64,000 nucleotides of DNA from Kribbella catacumbae DSM 19601 (GCF_000372465.1 NZ_AQUZ01000003.1:124001-188000); one strand, 5' to 3'. Positions 35,628 to 44,153 are shown, counted from the stretch's first letter. Translations and numbers: made by a program. Notes: generated by a model from the sequence alone, not told the origin.

Positions 35628-35736
35628 TTGACCGTCCCTTCCTTCGCCTTCAGCTTCTGATCGCGCTTTGTTGCTGGCGGCAATCGTCGCGTGCACGCAA
35701 CCTCGGACACGTAATCAGGTACGCCCGCTGCACCGT

Positions 35737-35775
35737 GTGAAGGATTATTGCCACGGAGCGGCAAGAATCCTTCAC
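35737..35775. terminator. Hairpin between convergent genes
   Basis: GTGAAGGATTATTGCC / GGCAAGAATCCTTCAC is a 16-bp stem with one A-G mismatch and a 7-nt loop, 110 bp after the SDR gene. It may terminate that cluster, although no T tract follows. Confidence 0.55.
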
Positions 35776-35858
35776 GCCCTGCAAGTGATGGGGGCGCGGG
35801 GTGCGAGGAGTCCTACCCGTGGTGGCCTCGGGCGGGTTCTGAGGGGTTGGACCGAACG

Positions 35859-35954
35859 ACGAGGCCTTCGATGGTCCGGAGCGCCGCATCCGGCTGAGCC
35901 GGAAGGGTCTGGCAGCAGACCTGGCGTTCTCTCCGCGGCCATCGAAGGCCTCGT
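35859..35954. other. Branched inverted-repeat structure
   Basis: An outer perfect 16-bp stem (ACGAGGCCTTCGATGG, 35859-35874, with 35939-35954) encloses a second stem AGCGCC / GGCGTT and two inner hairpins, CCGGCT-G-AGCCGG and GGTCTG-GCAG-CAGACC. The predicted fold is Y-shaped. It lies in the 350-bp gap between the convergent SDR and LacI genes, ending 24 bp from the lacI stop. It may be a terminator, a structured RNA or a small palindromic element. Confidence 0.7.
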
Positions 35955-35977
35955 AGAACCCAGAATAGCAGGCTGGG

Positions 35978-36979
35978 TCAGGGCTTCTTGGGGGCTGAGG
36001 TGGCTCGGATGTGGAGTTCGGTGCGGAGGGTGACTGTGGATGGGGGGCGGCCGGGGGAGGCTATGCGGTCTTTGAGGAGGAGGCCTGCGGTGCGGCCCAG
36101 TTCGTAGGTGGGCTGGGCGACGGTGGTGAGGGAGGGGACGACCAGGTCGGCCCAGGGGATGTCGTCGAAGCCGACTACGGCGATGTCGTCGGGGGCGCGG
36201 AGGCCTCGTTTGGCCAGGCATTCCAGGGCGCCGACGGTCATCAGGTTGTTGGTGACGAAGAGCGCCTCGGGGCGTTCGGGCTGGTCGAGCAGGCTCTCCA
36301 TCGCCGCGAAGCCGCCGGCCTCGCGGAAGTCGGCGTGCCGGACCAGGTCCTTCTGGAAGCGGATGCCCGCGCCGCGCAGGGCCGAGCGGTATCCCGCGAG
36401 CCGATCCATCGCAGTACTGACGCGTCGCGGTCCGGTGATGCAGGCGATCCGGCGGTAGCCGCCTTCGATCAGGTGGTTGACGCCTTCGAAAGCGCCGTGC
36501 TCGTTGTCGACCAGGACGGTGTCCGCCTCGATGCCCTCGACCCGGCGGTCGATCAGCACCATCGGGGTCTTCGCCTCGTCGAGCTGCTGGACGCCCTCGG
36601 CGGTCGACGTCGGGGAGATCACCACGCCGGCCATCTGCTCGGTCAGCACCGCCGACGCGTACGCCGCTTCCTTGGCCGGGTCCTCGTCCGAATTGCACAG
36701 TACGACGTGGTAGCCCTCGGTCTGCGCGACGTCTTCCAGGCCGCGCACGAGCGAGGTGAAGAACGGGTTCTCGATGTCCGAGATGACCACGGCCCACAGG
36801 TTCGTGCTGGCGCGGCGCAGGTTCCGGGCGACGCCGTTCGGCCGGTAGCCGAGTTCCGCCACCGCCGCGCGGACCTTCTCGGACAGCTCCGGATCCACGT
36901 TCCGGCGGCCACTGAGTACCCGCGACACCGTGGCCGGCGATACGCCAGATCTACGCGCGACGTCGTAGATCGTCGTCAT
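35978..36979 (-). CDS. LacI family transcriptional repressor
   Basis: The 333-residue protein has the N-terminal LacI HTH (MTTIYDVARRSGVSPATVSR then VLSGRRNVDPE) and a sugar-binding core with AVVISDIENPFFTSLVRGLE and VVGFDDIPWADLVVPSLTTV. ATG at 36979 follows GGGGAGCGAG. It is the last gene of the SIS-ribokinase-LacI operon and probably binds the GAAATCGATTTC palindrome in front of the SIS gene. The likely effector is a pentose or its phosphate. Confidence 0.93.
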   Translation of the reverse strand: MTTIYDVARRSGVSPATVSRVLSGRRNVDPELSEKVRAAVAELGYRPNGVARNLRRASTNLWAVVISDIENPFFTSLVRGLEDVAQTEGYHVVLCNSDEDPAKEAAYASAVLTEQMAGVVISPTSTAEGVQQLDEAKTPMVLIDRRVEGIEADTVLVDNEHGAFEGVNHLIEGGYRRIACITGPRRVSTAMDRLAGYRSALRGAGIRFQKDLVRHADFREAGGFAAMESLLDQPERPEALFVTNNLMTVGALECLAKRGLRAPDDIAVVGFDDIPWADLVVPSLTTVAQPTYELGRTAGLLLKDRIASPGRPPSTVTLRTELHIRATSAPKKP

Positions 36980-37004
36980 TCTCGCTCCCCGCTTGAGGCC
37001 TAAC

Positions 37005-37020
37005 TGCCGTCTGGACGGCA
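37005..37020. promoter_or_regulatory. Palindrome between ribokinase and LacI genes
   Basis: TGCCGTCTGGACGGCA has perfect 7-bp arms around TG. It sits in the short gap between the two genes. It could be a secondary operator or a mild RNA hairpin; the centre is not the CG usual for LacI sites. Confidence 0.4.
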
Positions 37021-37028
37021 CAAGGATC

Positions 37029-38111
37029 TCACGACGGCGGCTGTCCCACCGGGAAAGGTGACGCCTCAACAGGTTGCGCGTCGAGCAGCGCCTGAGCGGC
37101 GGCCCGGTCGGGGCACGAGGTCGCGGCGCCATGCATCGTTGTAGACAGCGCACCCGCGGCATTCGCCAGCCGTACTGCGTCCGCGAGCGTCGCGCCGCCG
37201 GCCAGAGATGCCGCGAGCGACCCGCAGAAGGCGTCACCGGCACCGACCGTATCCACCGTCGCCACCGCATGAGCCGGCACCCGGATCTCCAGATCCGAAC
37301 CCGCCCTCGAGCCGCCGCCGAAGCCAGCGCCGCCGCCGAAGCCAGCGCCGCCGCCGAAGCCAGAGCCGCCACCGGATCCAGAGCCCGCCCCGAAGGGCGC
37401 ACCTCCTGTTCGATCCAGGACGAACACACCCCGCGAGCCGAGCGTGATCACGCAACCCCGCAGATCCCACTCGTCGGCCAGCCGGCGTGCGATCGCCGGT
37501 ACCTGGCTTTCGTCGTCGCAATCCAGCCCGGTCAGCGCCGCCGCCTCCACCTCGTTCGGCACGAGGACGTCGACGAAGGCTGCCAGCGACGAGTCGACCG
37601 GCCCGGCCGGCGCCGGGGTCAGGATCGTGGTGACACCCGCGGCCGAGGCGAGCCGGAGGGCAGCTCTGCTCGCCTCGACCGGGAGTTCGAGTTGAACGCT
37701 GAGGACCGCGCTGGAGGTCAGCGCCGACGCGGCCGCCTCGACATCGGCCGCGGTGATCGCCGAGTTCGCCCGCGACACGATGATGATCGAATTGCTCCCG
37801 TCCGGCAGCACCAGCGGAAGCCCCACCCCGGTACCGAGCTCGGGATGCCTGACCACCCAGTCGGTGTCCACGCCGTCCGTCTTGAGCAACTCGAGGAACT
37901 CCTCGCCGTACCGGTCGTCGCCGATCGTGCCGACGATCGCAGTACGGGCTCCCATCCGGGCCGCGGCGATCGCCTGGTTGACGCCCTTGCCGCCGAGGAA
38001 CTCCGCGAAGCCCGTGCCGTGCAAGGTCTCACCAGGCATCGGCCGACGCTCCGCGCTAGCGACCAGGTCCTTCATGAACGACCCGAGCACGCACACGTCG
38101 TACCGGCTCAC
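37029..38111 (-). CDS. rbsK: Ribokinase-like PfkB carbohydrate kinase with Gly-rich insert
   Basis: The 360-residue protein has the GGKGVNQAIAAARMG motif near residue 40 and the catalytic DTVGAGDAF. The PfkB fold phosphorylates a sugar such as ribose at O5. A Gly/Ser/Phe-rich insert (about residues 240-270, repeating GFGGGA) interrupts the fold between FVLDRTGG and DLEIRVPAHA; its DNA shows an 18-bp tandem repeat near 37312-37371. It overlaps the SIS gene by 4 nt. Substrate specificity is inferred from family only. Confidence 0.88.
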   Translation of the reverse strand: MSRYDVCVLGSFMKDLVASAERRPMPGETLHGTGFAEFLGGKGVNQAIAAARMGARTAIVGTIGDDRYGEEFLELLKTDGVDTDWVVRHPELGTGVGLPLVLPDGSNSIIIVSRANSAITAADVEAAASALTSSAVLSVQLELPVEASRAALRLASAAGVTTILTPAPAGPVDSSLAAFVDVLVPNEVEAAALTGLDCDDESQVPAIARRLADEWDLRGCVITLGSRGVFVLDRTGGAPFGAGSGSGGGSGFGGGAGFGGGAGFGGGSRAGSDLEIRVPAHAVATVDTVGAGDAFCGSLAASLAGGATLADAVRLANAAGALSTTMHGAATSCPDRAAAQALLDAQPVEASPFPVGQPPS

Positions 38112-38794
38112 GCCTCCTCCCCAAGCCCGAGCAGCTTGCGCCCAAGCGCCCCGGAAGGATGGAACCGCGCGAAGTCATGCTGAGTGAATTCCCGCAGTAC
38201 TACGAGCGCGCAGGCGAGCGCATCGCCCATCACCAGCGCAGCCGTCGTGGACGCCGTCGGTGCCAGGTTCAGCGGGTCGGCCTCGCGCAGCACCATCGTG
38301 TCGAGCGTGTAGGTGGACAGTCGCGCCAGCGTCGACTCCTCGCCACCCGTCATCGCGATCACCGGGATCTTCCGCTCGGCGAGCATCCGGGCGAACGCGC
38401 ACACCTCGGCGGTCTCGCCCGACGCCGACAACGCCAGAACCAGGTCGCGAGAGGTGACCGCGCCGGAGTCGCCGTGCAACGCGTCGCCCGCATGGATGAA
38501 CGTCGCAGGCGTCCCGGTCGATGCCAGCGTGGCAGCGATCTTGCGTCCGACCAGCCCCGACTTGCCGAGCCCGGTGACGACCAGGTGCCCCTCACAGCGG
38601 GCCACAGCGGTCAGTACGTCGAGGAACACTCCGTCGAGCCGTCCGGCCAGTGCGGAGACGGCAGCCGCCTCGGTCTCGATCGCAGTACGCGCCGCCGCCA
38701 GCCCGCGCATCACCAGCTCCTGCGGCAACTCCGTCCGCGGCCGTGGCTGTTCGGCCGTGCGGTGGGTGCCCGCTCGGTTCGGCACTACTGGCAT
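38108..38794 (-). CDS. SIS-domain sugar-phosphate isomerase (KpsF/GutQ-like)
   Basis: The 228-residue protein has one SIS domain with VVTGLGKSGLVGRKIAATLA, STGTPATFIHAGDALHGDSG and LALSASGETAEV, matching arabinose-5-phosphate isomerase-type proteins without CBS domains. It may interconvert pentose phosphates for the ribokinase downstream. It is the first gene of the LacI-controlled operon; its promoter region carries the GAAATCGATTTC palindrome 28 bp upstream. Confidence 0.87.
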   Translation of the reverse strand: MPVVPNRAGTHRTAEQPRPRTELPQELVMRGLAAARTAIETEAAAVSALAGRLDGVFLDVLTAVARCEGHLVVTGLGKSGLVGRKIAATLASTGTPATFIHAGDALHGDSGAVTSRDLVLALSASGETAEVCAFARMLAERKIPVIAMTGGEESTLARLSTYTLDTMVLREADPLNLAPTASTTAALVMGDALACALVVLREFTQHDFARFHPSGALGRKLLGLGEEA

Positions 38795-38821
38795 CCTCGA
38801 CCCGCTTCCGGTCCAGAGTCA

Positions 38822-38833
38822 GAAATCGATTTC
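38822..38833. promoter_or_regulatory. LacI-type operator
   Basis: GAAATCGATTTC is a perfect 12-bp palindrome with the central CG typical of LacI-family operators. It lies 28 bp upstream of the first gene of the operon that encodes the LacI protein, so autoregulation is likely. Confidence 0.7.
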
Positions 38834-38965
38834 CGAAGAATAGGCAAGGCGGCGACATAGTGTCAACGTCTGCATCCTGTTCAAAAACAAGCGTGAACGG
38901 CAGATCTGATCAAATCGGTGACACCGGGACTCTTGACCGTTCCAGGTCACAATCGTAGATTGCGA

Positions 38966-38977
38966 GAAATCGATTGC
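38966..38977. promoter_or_regulatory. Second partial LacI-type operator
   Basis: GAAATCGATTGC repeats the first ten bases of the 38822 operator 144 bp away, just in front of the decayed carbohydrate-binding gene. It may allow looping or mark a former divergent promoter. Confidence 0.45.
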
Positions 38978-39012
38978 CCAGTCTGGCCACTGTCGCCGGC
39001 GTATCCGGGTGA

Positions 39013-39357
39013 CGCGTCGGCGGGTGCGAATACGACGTACACCTGACCTTCCCGCCGGTGGAGACCGATGGCGTTCGGGTGTTGACCCAGACGGTGCCGG
39101 TCACGCCGGGAGCGCAGTACACGTTCGGATCGTGGATCAACGCGTCGGCGAATCTGCCGGCCGGTGGCGGGCGGTTCGGAGTACGGATCGGCACGAAGGT
39201 CCTGGGGGAGAAGTCCTTCGGAGCTTCGAACGGGTATGTGCACCACGAGGTGCCCGTCACGATCCCGGCGGGAGTGCATGAGGTGACGGTCTACGCCGGC
39301 TTCACGGCTCCCGGCGTCGACACGTTCATCCAGGTGGACGACTTCACCGTGGGCTGA
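39013..39357 (+). pseudogene. Truncated carbohydrate-binding-module fragment
   Basis: The open frame reads LTFPPVETDGVRVLTQTVPV, TPGAQYTFGSWINAS, GVHEVTVYAGF and a final VDDFTVG, the pattern of a jelly-roll carbohydrate-binding C-terminal domain. The upstream catalytic part and signal peptide are missing and an in-frame stop occurs at 39010. It is a remnant of a secreted glycosidase or lectin gene next to the sugar operon. A GTG at 39058 could still start a 99-residue product. Confidence 0.6.
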
Positions 39358-39416
39358 TCGGAGTCAGTCCCGACTGTGAGACCACCGCCACCTTCGCTGG
39401 AACCTGGCCATATGCA

Positions 39417-40430
39417 TCAGGGGTCAGCGGGTGCGCCCGGCAGGCGGTGGGCCAGGCCACCTTGAACGGCCGATGCGTGGGAGGCTGCGATCGTGTGTGC
39501 GACGACGAGTGCGGATCGAGCCGGTTCTATCTCCATGGCGCCGGAGGTGACGTGGCGGAGTACATCCTCGGCGAGTGTGGGTAGCCAGTCGTCGTGGGCA
39601 TGGCGGCTCTCCGGCGTCTCGGCCAATTGCCAGGTTCGCCGTCCGGTAGGGCCCTCCTCGATGAGGACGTCGCCGTTCAGGACGACCGAGCCGTGCGTTC
39701 CGGTGAGGCTGTACGTGCTCCTGCGGTGCGGCGCACGCCACGAGAGCAGAATGTGCGTTTTGATCTGGCCGCTCATGTCAAGTACCAGCTCGACGCGATC
39801 CTCCACCTCCCGGGTGCTGAATTCCATTGTGCAGCTGACCAGGTGGACTCGCATCCTGGTCAGCCATTCAGCGAGGTAAATACAGTGTGGGCCGTGGTCG
39901 ATAAGGACACCTCCTCCGGAGACGGCGGGATCGCGACGCCACGACGGGTTCCAGTCCGCAGATCCGCTGGCCGATTCGGTGCGTTCGATTCTCATGTCGA
40001 GGCGCTGCAGCGGTCCGATTCGTTCGGGAGCGCCGCGCTCGCGGAGGCGCTGTAGCAGCGGCGCGTGTAAGTAGTTGTGGCCCGGGTAGATGATCCTGCG
40101 GCGTTGCCGGGCAAGTGCGACCAGCCTCACGCCGTTGCCGGGGTCGAGGAAGGCCGGCTTCTCGCAGAACACATGAGCGCCGCGCACGAGCGCCTGCTCG
40201 ATGTATGCCTCGTGGCTAGTCGGCGGCGTGCAGATCAGCGCCAGGTCGATGCCGGCGATGCCGTCGAGTGCGGCGGCGATGGCAGCGTGTGGGAAGCGGG
40301 CACGTGCGGCGTCGCGCCGTGATGGCGTGGGGTCGACGATGGCCACGATCCGGGTCTGCGGCATTGCGTCGTAGCACCGGGCATGGGCTTCGCCTGCCCG
40401 CCCGTATCCGATGACGCCAACGTTGATCAT
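39417..40430 (-). CDS. Gfo/Idh/MocA-family oxidoreductase
   Basis: The 337-residue protein has an N-terminal Rossmann motif (VGVIGYGRAGEAHARCY), the conserved EKP in HVFCEKPAFLDPGNG, GHNYLHAP and the D-x-x-x-H motif in DHGPHCIYLAEWL. It probably oxidises or reduces a sugar or inositol derivative with NAD(P). It is the last gene of the STAND-headed operon, and its start overlaps the aminotransferase stop by 4 nt (ATGA). Confidence 0.9.
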   Translation of the reverse strand: MINVGVIGYGRAGEAHARCYDAMPQTRIVAIVDPTPSRRDAARARFPHAAIAAALDGIAGIDLALICTPPTSHEAYIEQALVRGAHVFCEKPAFLDPGNGVRLVALARQRRRIIYPGHNYLHAPLLQRLRERGAPERIGPLQRLDMRIERTESASGSADWNPSWRRDPAVSGGGVLIDHGPHCIYLAEWLTRMRVHLVSCTMEFSTREVEDRVELVLDMSGQIKTHILLSWRAPHRRSTYSLTGTHGSVVLNGDVLIEEGPTGRRTWQLAETPESRHAHDDWLPTLAEDVLRHVTSGAMEIEPARSALVVAHTIAASHASAVQGGLAHRLPGAPADP

Positions 40431-41698
40431 TTCGGGGTCTGGTGGCGCTGTAGCACCGACACGAAGGTGTCGACGGCCGCGGTGAGTTCGGTTTCGTCAG
40501 CAGTGAGCGGTGGGTAGAGCCGCAGGGTGTGCCCGCCGGTCATGACCAGCACTCCGGCGGCCACGAGTTGCTGGAACACCTGGCGCAACTGCTCCTTGCC
40601 GGTGACGTTCAAGCTGACCCCGATGGCCATGCCGACGCCGTGGACGCTGCTGACCAGTGCCAGGTCGGCGAGGTCCTGGCGGAGGCGGGTGAGCATCCGA
40701 GCCCCTACCTCGTGTGCCCTCTCTGCCAGTTGCTGCCGGTGCACAGTCTCGGCCACGACGGCGACGGCGCGGCACGCGAGCGGAAAGCCTCCGTAGCTGG
40801 AGGAACTGGCACTGGGCGCGCCGAACGGGCCTCGCCGCATGAGCTTCGTCGGGGCACAGATGGCGGAGACGGGGTAGCCGTTGCCCAGCCCTTTGCCGAG
40901 CACGACGATGTCGGGGCGTACATCCGGCTCGACGCTGGCGAAGACAGCGCCGGTGCGGCCCATGCCGGTCATGGACTCGTCGGCGATGAGCAGGGCGCCG
41001 TGTTCGTCGGCGAGGCGGCGCAGGGCAATGAGGTAGCCCGCAGGTGGCACCACGTTGCCCGCGCGGCCTTGGACGGGCTCGACCAGGATCGCCGCGAGGG
41101 ATCCGATGGACTGCTCACGCAGGATGTCGCGGGCGAGGTCGACGCAGGCGAACCCGCAGGACGGCGAGGTCAGGCGCAAGGGGCAACGTGAGCAGTCCGC
41201 GTACGGGGCGCTGATGCTGCCGGGCGCGGTTGGTCCGAGGCCCGTGCGTGCCCCGCTGGTGTGCGCCAGGCTGCCCAGGGTGCGGCCGTGGAACGCCTGC
41301 CAGAAGGAAAGGATCTCGAAGCGGCCCGTAGCGGACTTCGCCAGCCGGATGGCCGATTCGACGGCCTCGCTGCCACTGCTGTAGAGCTGTACGCGGTCAA
41401 GGTGGGCCGGTAGTAGTTGCCGGAGCAGGCGGGTCATTTCCAACCGTGCGTCGGAGGCATGTGCTCCGATCATCCAACTGCCCATCTGCCGGGTCATGGC
41501 CTCGACATATGCCGGATGCGAGTGGCCGAGGAGGTTGACGCCGGCGGCGCCCATAAGGTCGGCGATCCTGCGCCCGCTGGTGTCTGTGAGGTGCATTCCC
41601 GCTGCTTCGATGACGGCGAGGCCTGCCCACCGAACCGCCTCGGAGATGCCCGGCCCGAGGACGGTCAGCTCCTCATCCCAATGCGACTGGCCACTCAC
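40427..41698 (-). CDS. Class III PLP-dependent aminotransferase
   Basis: The 423-residue protein has PLP lysine K269 in VVLGKGLGNGYPVSAI, the D240-E241 pair in LLIADESMTGMGRTG and a SSGSEAVESAIRLA phosphate-binding turn, all intact. A cysteine-containing loop (YADCSRCPLRLTSPSCGFAC) resembles class III 4-aminobutyrate-type enzymes. The GTG start at 41698 overlaps the preceding gene by 4 nt. The pairing with a Gfo/Idh enzyme suggests amine introduction into a sugar-like metabolite (inference). Confidence 0.9.
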   Translation of the reverse strand: MSGQSHWDEELTVLGPGISEAVRWAGLAVIEAAGMHLTDTSGRRIADLMGAAGVNLLGHSHPAYVEAMTRQMGSWMIGAHASDARLEMTRLLRQLLPAHLDRVQLYSSGSEAVESAIRLAKSATGRFEILSFWQAFHGRTLGSLAHTSGARTGLGPTAPGSISAPYADCSRCPLRLTSPSCGFACVDLARDILREQSIGSLAAILVEPVQGRAGNVVPPAGYLIALRRLADEHGALLIADESMTGMGRTGAVFASVEPDVRPDIVVLGKGLGNGYPVSAICAPTKLMRRGPFGAPSASSSSYGGFPLACRAVAVVAETVHRQQLAERAHEVGARMLTRLRQDLADLALVSSVHGVGMAIGVSLNVTGKEQLRQVFQQLVAAGVLVMTGGHTLRLYPPLTADETELTAAVDTFVSVLQRHQTPK

Positions 41699-43410
41699 GA
41701 TTTCTTCTTCCCGGCGCTGGTCGACGCCACCCGGAATCCACCCGCTGGATGGCGATCGGTGGCGAGCATGCGATTGCGGGTGAAGGAGTTCGCGCATTCG
41801 GTGGCGTAGTAGAAGGCTCCGCCCCGGATGACATATCGGCCTCCCGGTCGGGTGCTGGCCGCCTCGCGTCCGTCGTCGGGTTGATAGGGATAGCCGAATG
41901 TCGGCTGATGTCCGCTGTGCCCCCAGAGACTGCGGGTCCATTCCCAGACGTTGCCGATCAGATCCTGACAGCCTGGCTCGTTATCGCTTTGAGGGGAAAA
42001 CTGGCCGGAGGCAACGACGGCCCCGATGCCCGTGGCGCGGATGTTGGCTCGACGTGGATCAGCGATGTCTCCCCAGGGATGACGCTGGCCATAGCCGTTG
42101 CTTGCTGCCGCTTCCCACTCGGCTTCGCTCGGCAGGGTGATGCGCTGGCCAGGAGCGAGCGCTCCGGTGTGGTGCCAGTGGCGAGTCAGCCATGCACAGT
42201 AGCGCGAGGCGTCGAGCCAGGACACCATGACCACGGGAAGGTCGTCCAGCCACAGCGAGTTGTCGGCCTGCCAGTGGTCGGGGCAGGGGCCGCCCTCGGC
42301 TGCGAGAAAGGCAAGGTATTGGCGGTTGGTCACCACAGTGCGGGCCAGCCGATACGGCTGCAACCGAACACTGTGCCGGGGGCGGCAGTCGTCCTGGCCG
42401 TCCGGTGCGTCGACGCCCAGGACCACATCGCCGCCGCCGTGCGGCAGTAACTCGGGCACCGCCGGTTCCTTCAGCGCCGCCTCGTGGATGTCGCATGGGA
42501 CGACGCCGCCAGTCAGCAACTGCCGCAGTGAGGGTTGCCGGTCCTGCCGTGACATCGTGTCGGCGTAGCCACGGACGGCCTCGGCGCGGTCTCTGGTCGC
42601 CAGCCGCAGGAGGCTGTCGCGCGCGAACGGGGTGGACGGGGCCAGTGCGGCGAGTTCGGTGACCGCATCGAGGCGAGAGCCGGGATCCGGGGACGAGAGA
42701 TCCTCCCGGACGTAATCGGGCAACTGCTCGCCGATGAACCTGGACCTGACTACAGCCGGGCTCGCGCAGACGGTGAGGTGCGGCCTCCCGCCTGCGGCGA
42801 CGATGCGTTGCTGGGCGACGTCCAACAGTTGTGGCACCGACTGCTCGGTTCCCGAGGCTGCGAGGCCGCCGAGGACCGCCGCAAGGGCGTCGTGGCAGGT
42901 GCTCTCGGGCCACGCATCCGCGGCGGACCGCGATGCGAGCACGAACGCGCCGGTAAACGCGGGGGCGACGGTGCCCGCGGTGTCCCGAGGTGAGACAAGG
43001 TCTGCGCACACGATGACCGGTTTTCCCTCTCCTAGGCGAAGGGCCGCCGACAGTTCATCGATCCGGAGCATGCTGGTGGGGCGTCCCGACACGGAGCCTG
43101 GCAGCGCCAACGCGGTGATCAGGCCGTCGCGGCGGGCGAACTCGACGACGTGGCCCGCCAGGCAGACCAGCAGCACAGCCCTCCCGTCGAGAGCCTTCCT
43201 GGCATCGTCGACGGCGCGGCGGGCGGCGGCGGGACTACCGAGGCGCCTGTCGCCAATTACGATGATCTTGCTGTCGAAGCGCTGGCCGAGCTGCCAGAGC
43301 AGCTCGGCCTGTACGTCGCCGTGTGCCGCCCAGCCGATCGCGGGCAGATTCCGGTAGGTGGTCGGCGCGATGAATATCGCGCCGATACTCACAGGTGGTC
43401 GTGTAGCCAT
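41695..43410 (-). CDS. Pseudo-caspase / HEAT-like / FGE-like (SUMF1-fold) fusion
   Basis: The 571-residue protein seems to have three parts. Residues 1-150 resemble a caspase-like domain: LLVCLAGHVVE gives H87, but the expected catalytic cysteine after KPVIV is L138. Residues about 225-290 look like short HEAT-like repeats (VREDLSSPDPGSRLDAVTEL). Residues about 320-565 form a formylglycine-generating-enzyme-like domain (RITLPSEAEWEAAASNG, QDLIGNVWEWTRSLW, RYVIRGGAF, GGFRVAS). The first active-site cysteine of true FGEs is replaced by Y535, while C539 remains. Both catalytic parts thus look inactive. The start overlaps the hydrolase gene by 22 bp. Confidence 0.75.
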   Translation of the reverse strand: MATRPPVSIGAIFIAPTTYRNLPAIGWAAHGDVQAELLWQLGQRFDSKIIVIGDRRLGSPAAARRAVDDARKALDGRAVLLVCLAGHVVEFARRDGLITALALPGSVSGRPTSMLRIDELSAALRLGEGKPVIVCADLVSPRDTAGTVAPAFTGAFVLASRSAADAWPESTCHDALAAVLGGLAASGTEQSVPQLLDVAQQRIVAAGGRPHLTVCASPAVVRSRFIGEQLPDYVREDLSSPDPGSRLDAVTELAALAPSTPFARDSLLRLATRDRAEAVRGYADTMSRQDRQPSLRQLLTGGVVPCDIHEAALKEPAVPELLPHGGGDVVLGVDAPDGQDDCRPRHSVRLQPYRLARTVVTNRQYLAFLAAEGGPCPDHWQADNSLWLDDLPVVMVSWLDASRYCAWLTRHWHHTGALAPGQRITLPSEAEWEAAASNGYGQRHPWGDIADPRRANIRATGIGAVVASGQFSPQSDNEPGCQDLIGNVWEWTRSLWGHSGHQPTFGYPYQPDDGREAASTRPGGRYVIRGGAFYYATECANSFTRNRMLATDRHPAGGFRVASTSAGKKKS

Positions 43411-44153
43411 GTCACCGTCTCGCGGTACACGACCTCTCGTTCCTGCGGTTCTTCGAGACAGTGATCGCCGTCGGGTACCCCGACCAACTTGTGTGGTCCT
43501 GAGAGCAGGTTGGCCGCGCGTACGCTTTGCCCGAACGGCACCTCAATGTCGGCTTCCCCGTGGACGAAGAGCACCGGAGTGGACAGGCCGCGCAGCGGGA
43601 CGCTGACGTCCTGCACCTCCCGCAGTTCGTCGAGGAACGCCAGACCTATCTGCTCCCCGTCGAGATCCACCTGACCGTCGCGCCGTGCCGCGCTCACGTT
43701 TTCCTCACTCAGATAGGACTCGAACGCCCCGTCGAGCAGCCAGATCGCCGGCCACAGCAGTACGACAGCCCGGTACGCCGGGTCGAAGCCAGCCAAGCCG
43801 ACCGCAGCACCGAAACTCTCCCCGATCAGCCCCCAGACACTCGGCTGGTACCCGTCATCGACGAAACGGCGCACCGCTCGCAGGTCCTCGACCTGCCGGA
43901 CAATGGTCATGTCCCGGTAGCTGCCGGTACTCTCGCCGCAGCCGCGGAAGTCGAAGCGCACGGACGCGATCCCGGCAGAGCAGAGATGTGCGGCAAGGTC
44001 GACGTAGAGGTCAGCCGGCCCGTCCTTCTGCCCGCCCGGGCCACCGTGCAGCATCATGACCATGCGTTGTGGCGACCCGGTGGGCGGGGTCGCGACGACG
44101 ACCGCGAGCTCGTCGTCGCCGACACCAACTCTGTGACATTGCTCCTGGATCAT
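43389..44153 (-). CDS. Alpha/beta hydrolase
   Basis: The 254-residue serine hydrolase has nucleophile S113 in GLIGESFGAAVG, D202 in VLFVHGEADIEVPF and H231 in PDGDHCLEE, plus an MLHGGPGG oxyanion segment, so the catalytic triad is intact. It belongs to the S9/acyl-peptide-hydrolase-like esterase group. ATG at 44153; it starts 34 bp after the STAND gene and overlaps the following fusion gene by 22 bp. The substrate is unknown; in context it may be the active effector or a tailoring enzyme. Confidence 0.88.
   Translation of the reverse strand: MIQEQCHRVGVGDDELAVVVATPPTGSPQRMVMMLHGGPGGQKDGPADLYVDLAAHLCSAGIASVRFDFRGCGESTGSYRDMTIVRQVEDLRAVRRFVDDGYQPSVWGLIGESFGAAVGLAGFDPAYRAVVLLWPAIWLLDGAFESYLSEENVSAARRDGQVDLDGEQIGLAFLDELREVQDVSVPLRGLSTPVLFVHGEADIEVPFGQSVRAANLLSGPHKLVGVPDGDHCLEEPQEREVVYRETVTWLHDHL

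Noticed and set aside
35859..35954. tRNA or tmRNA
   Set aside because: The branched fold lacks an anticodon arm, T-loop sequence and acceptor end.
40427..41698. Missing DapC supplied by the class III aminotransferase
   Set aside because: DapC of actinobacteria is a different fold type, and this gene is tied to the STAND operon; the idea cannot be supported from sequence.
41695..43410. True sulfatase-activating formylglycine-generating enzyme
   Set aside because: One of the two essential cysteines is replaced by tyrosine and no sulfatase is nearby.
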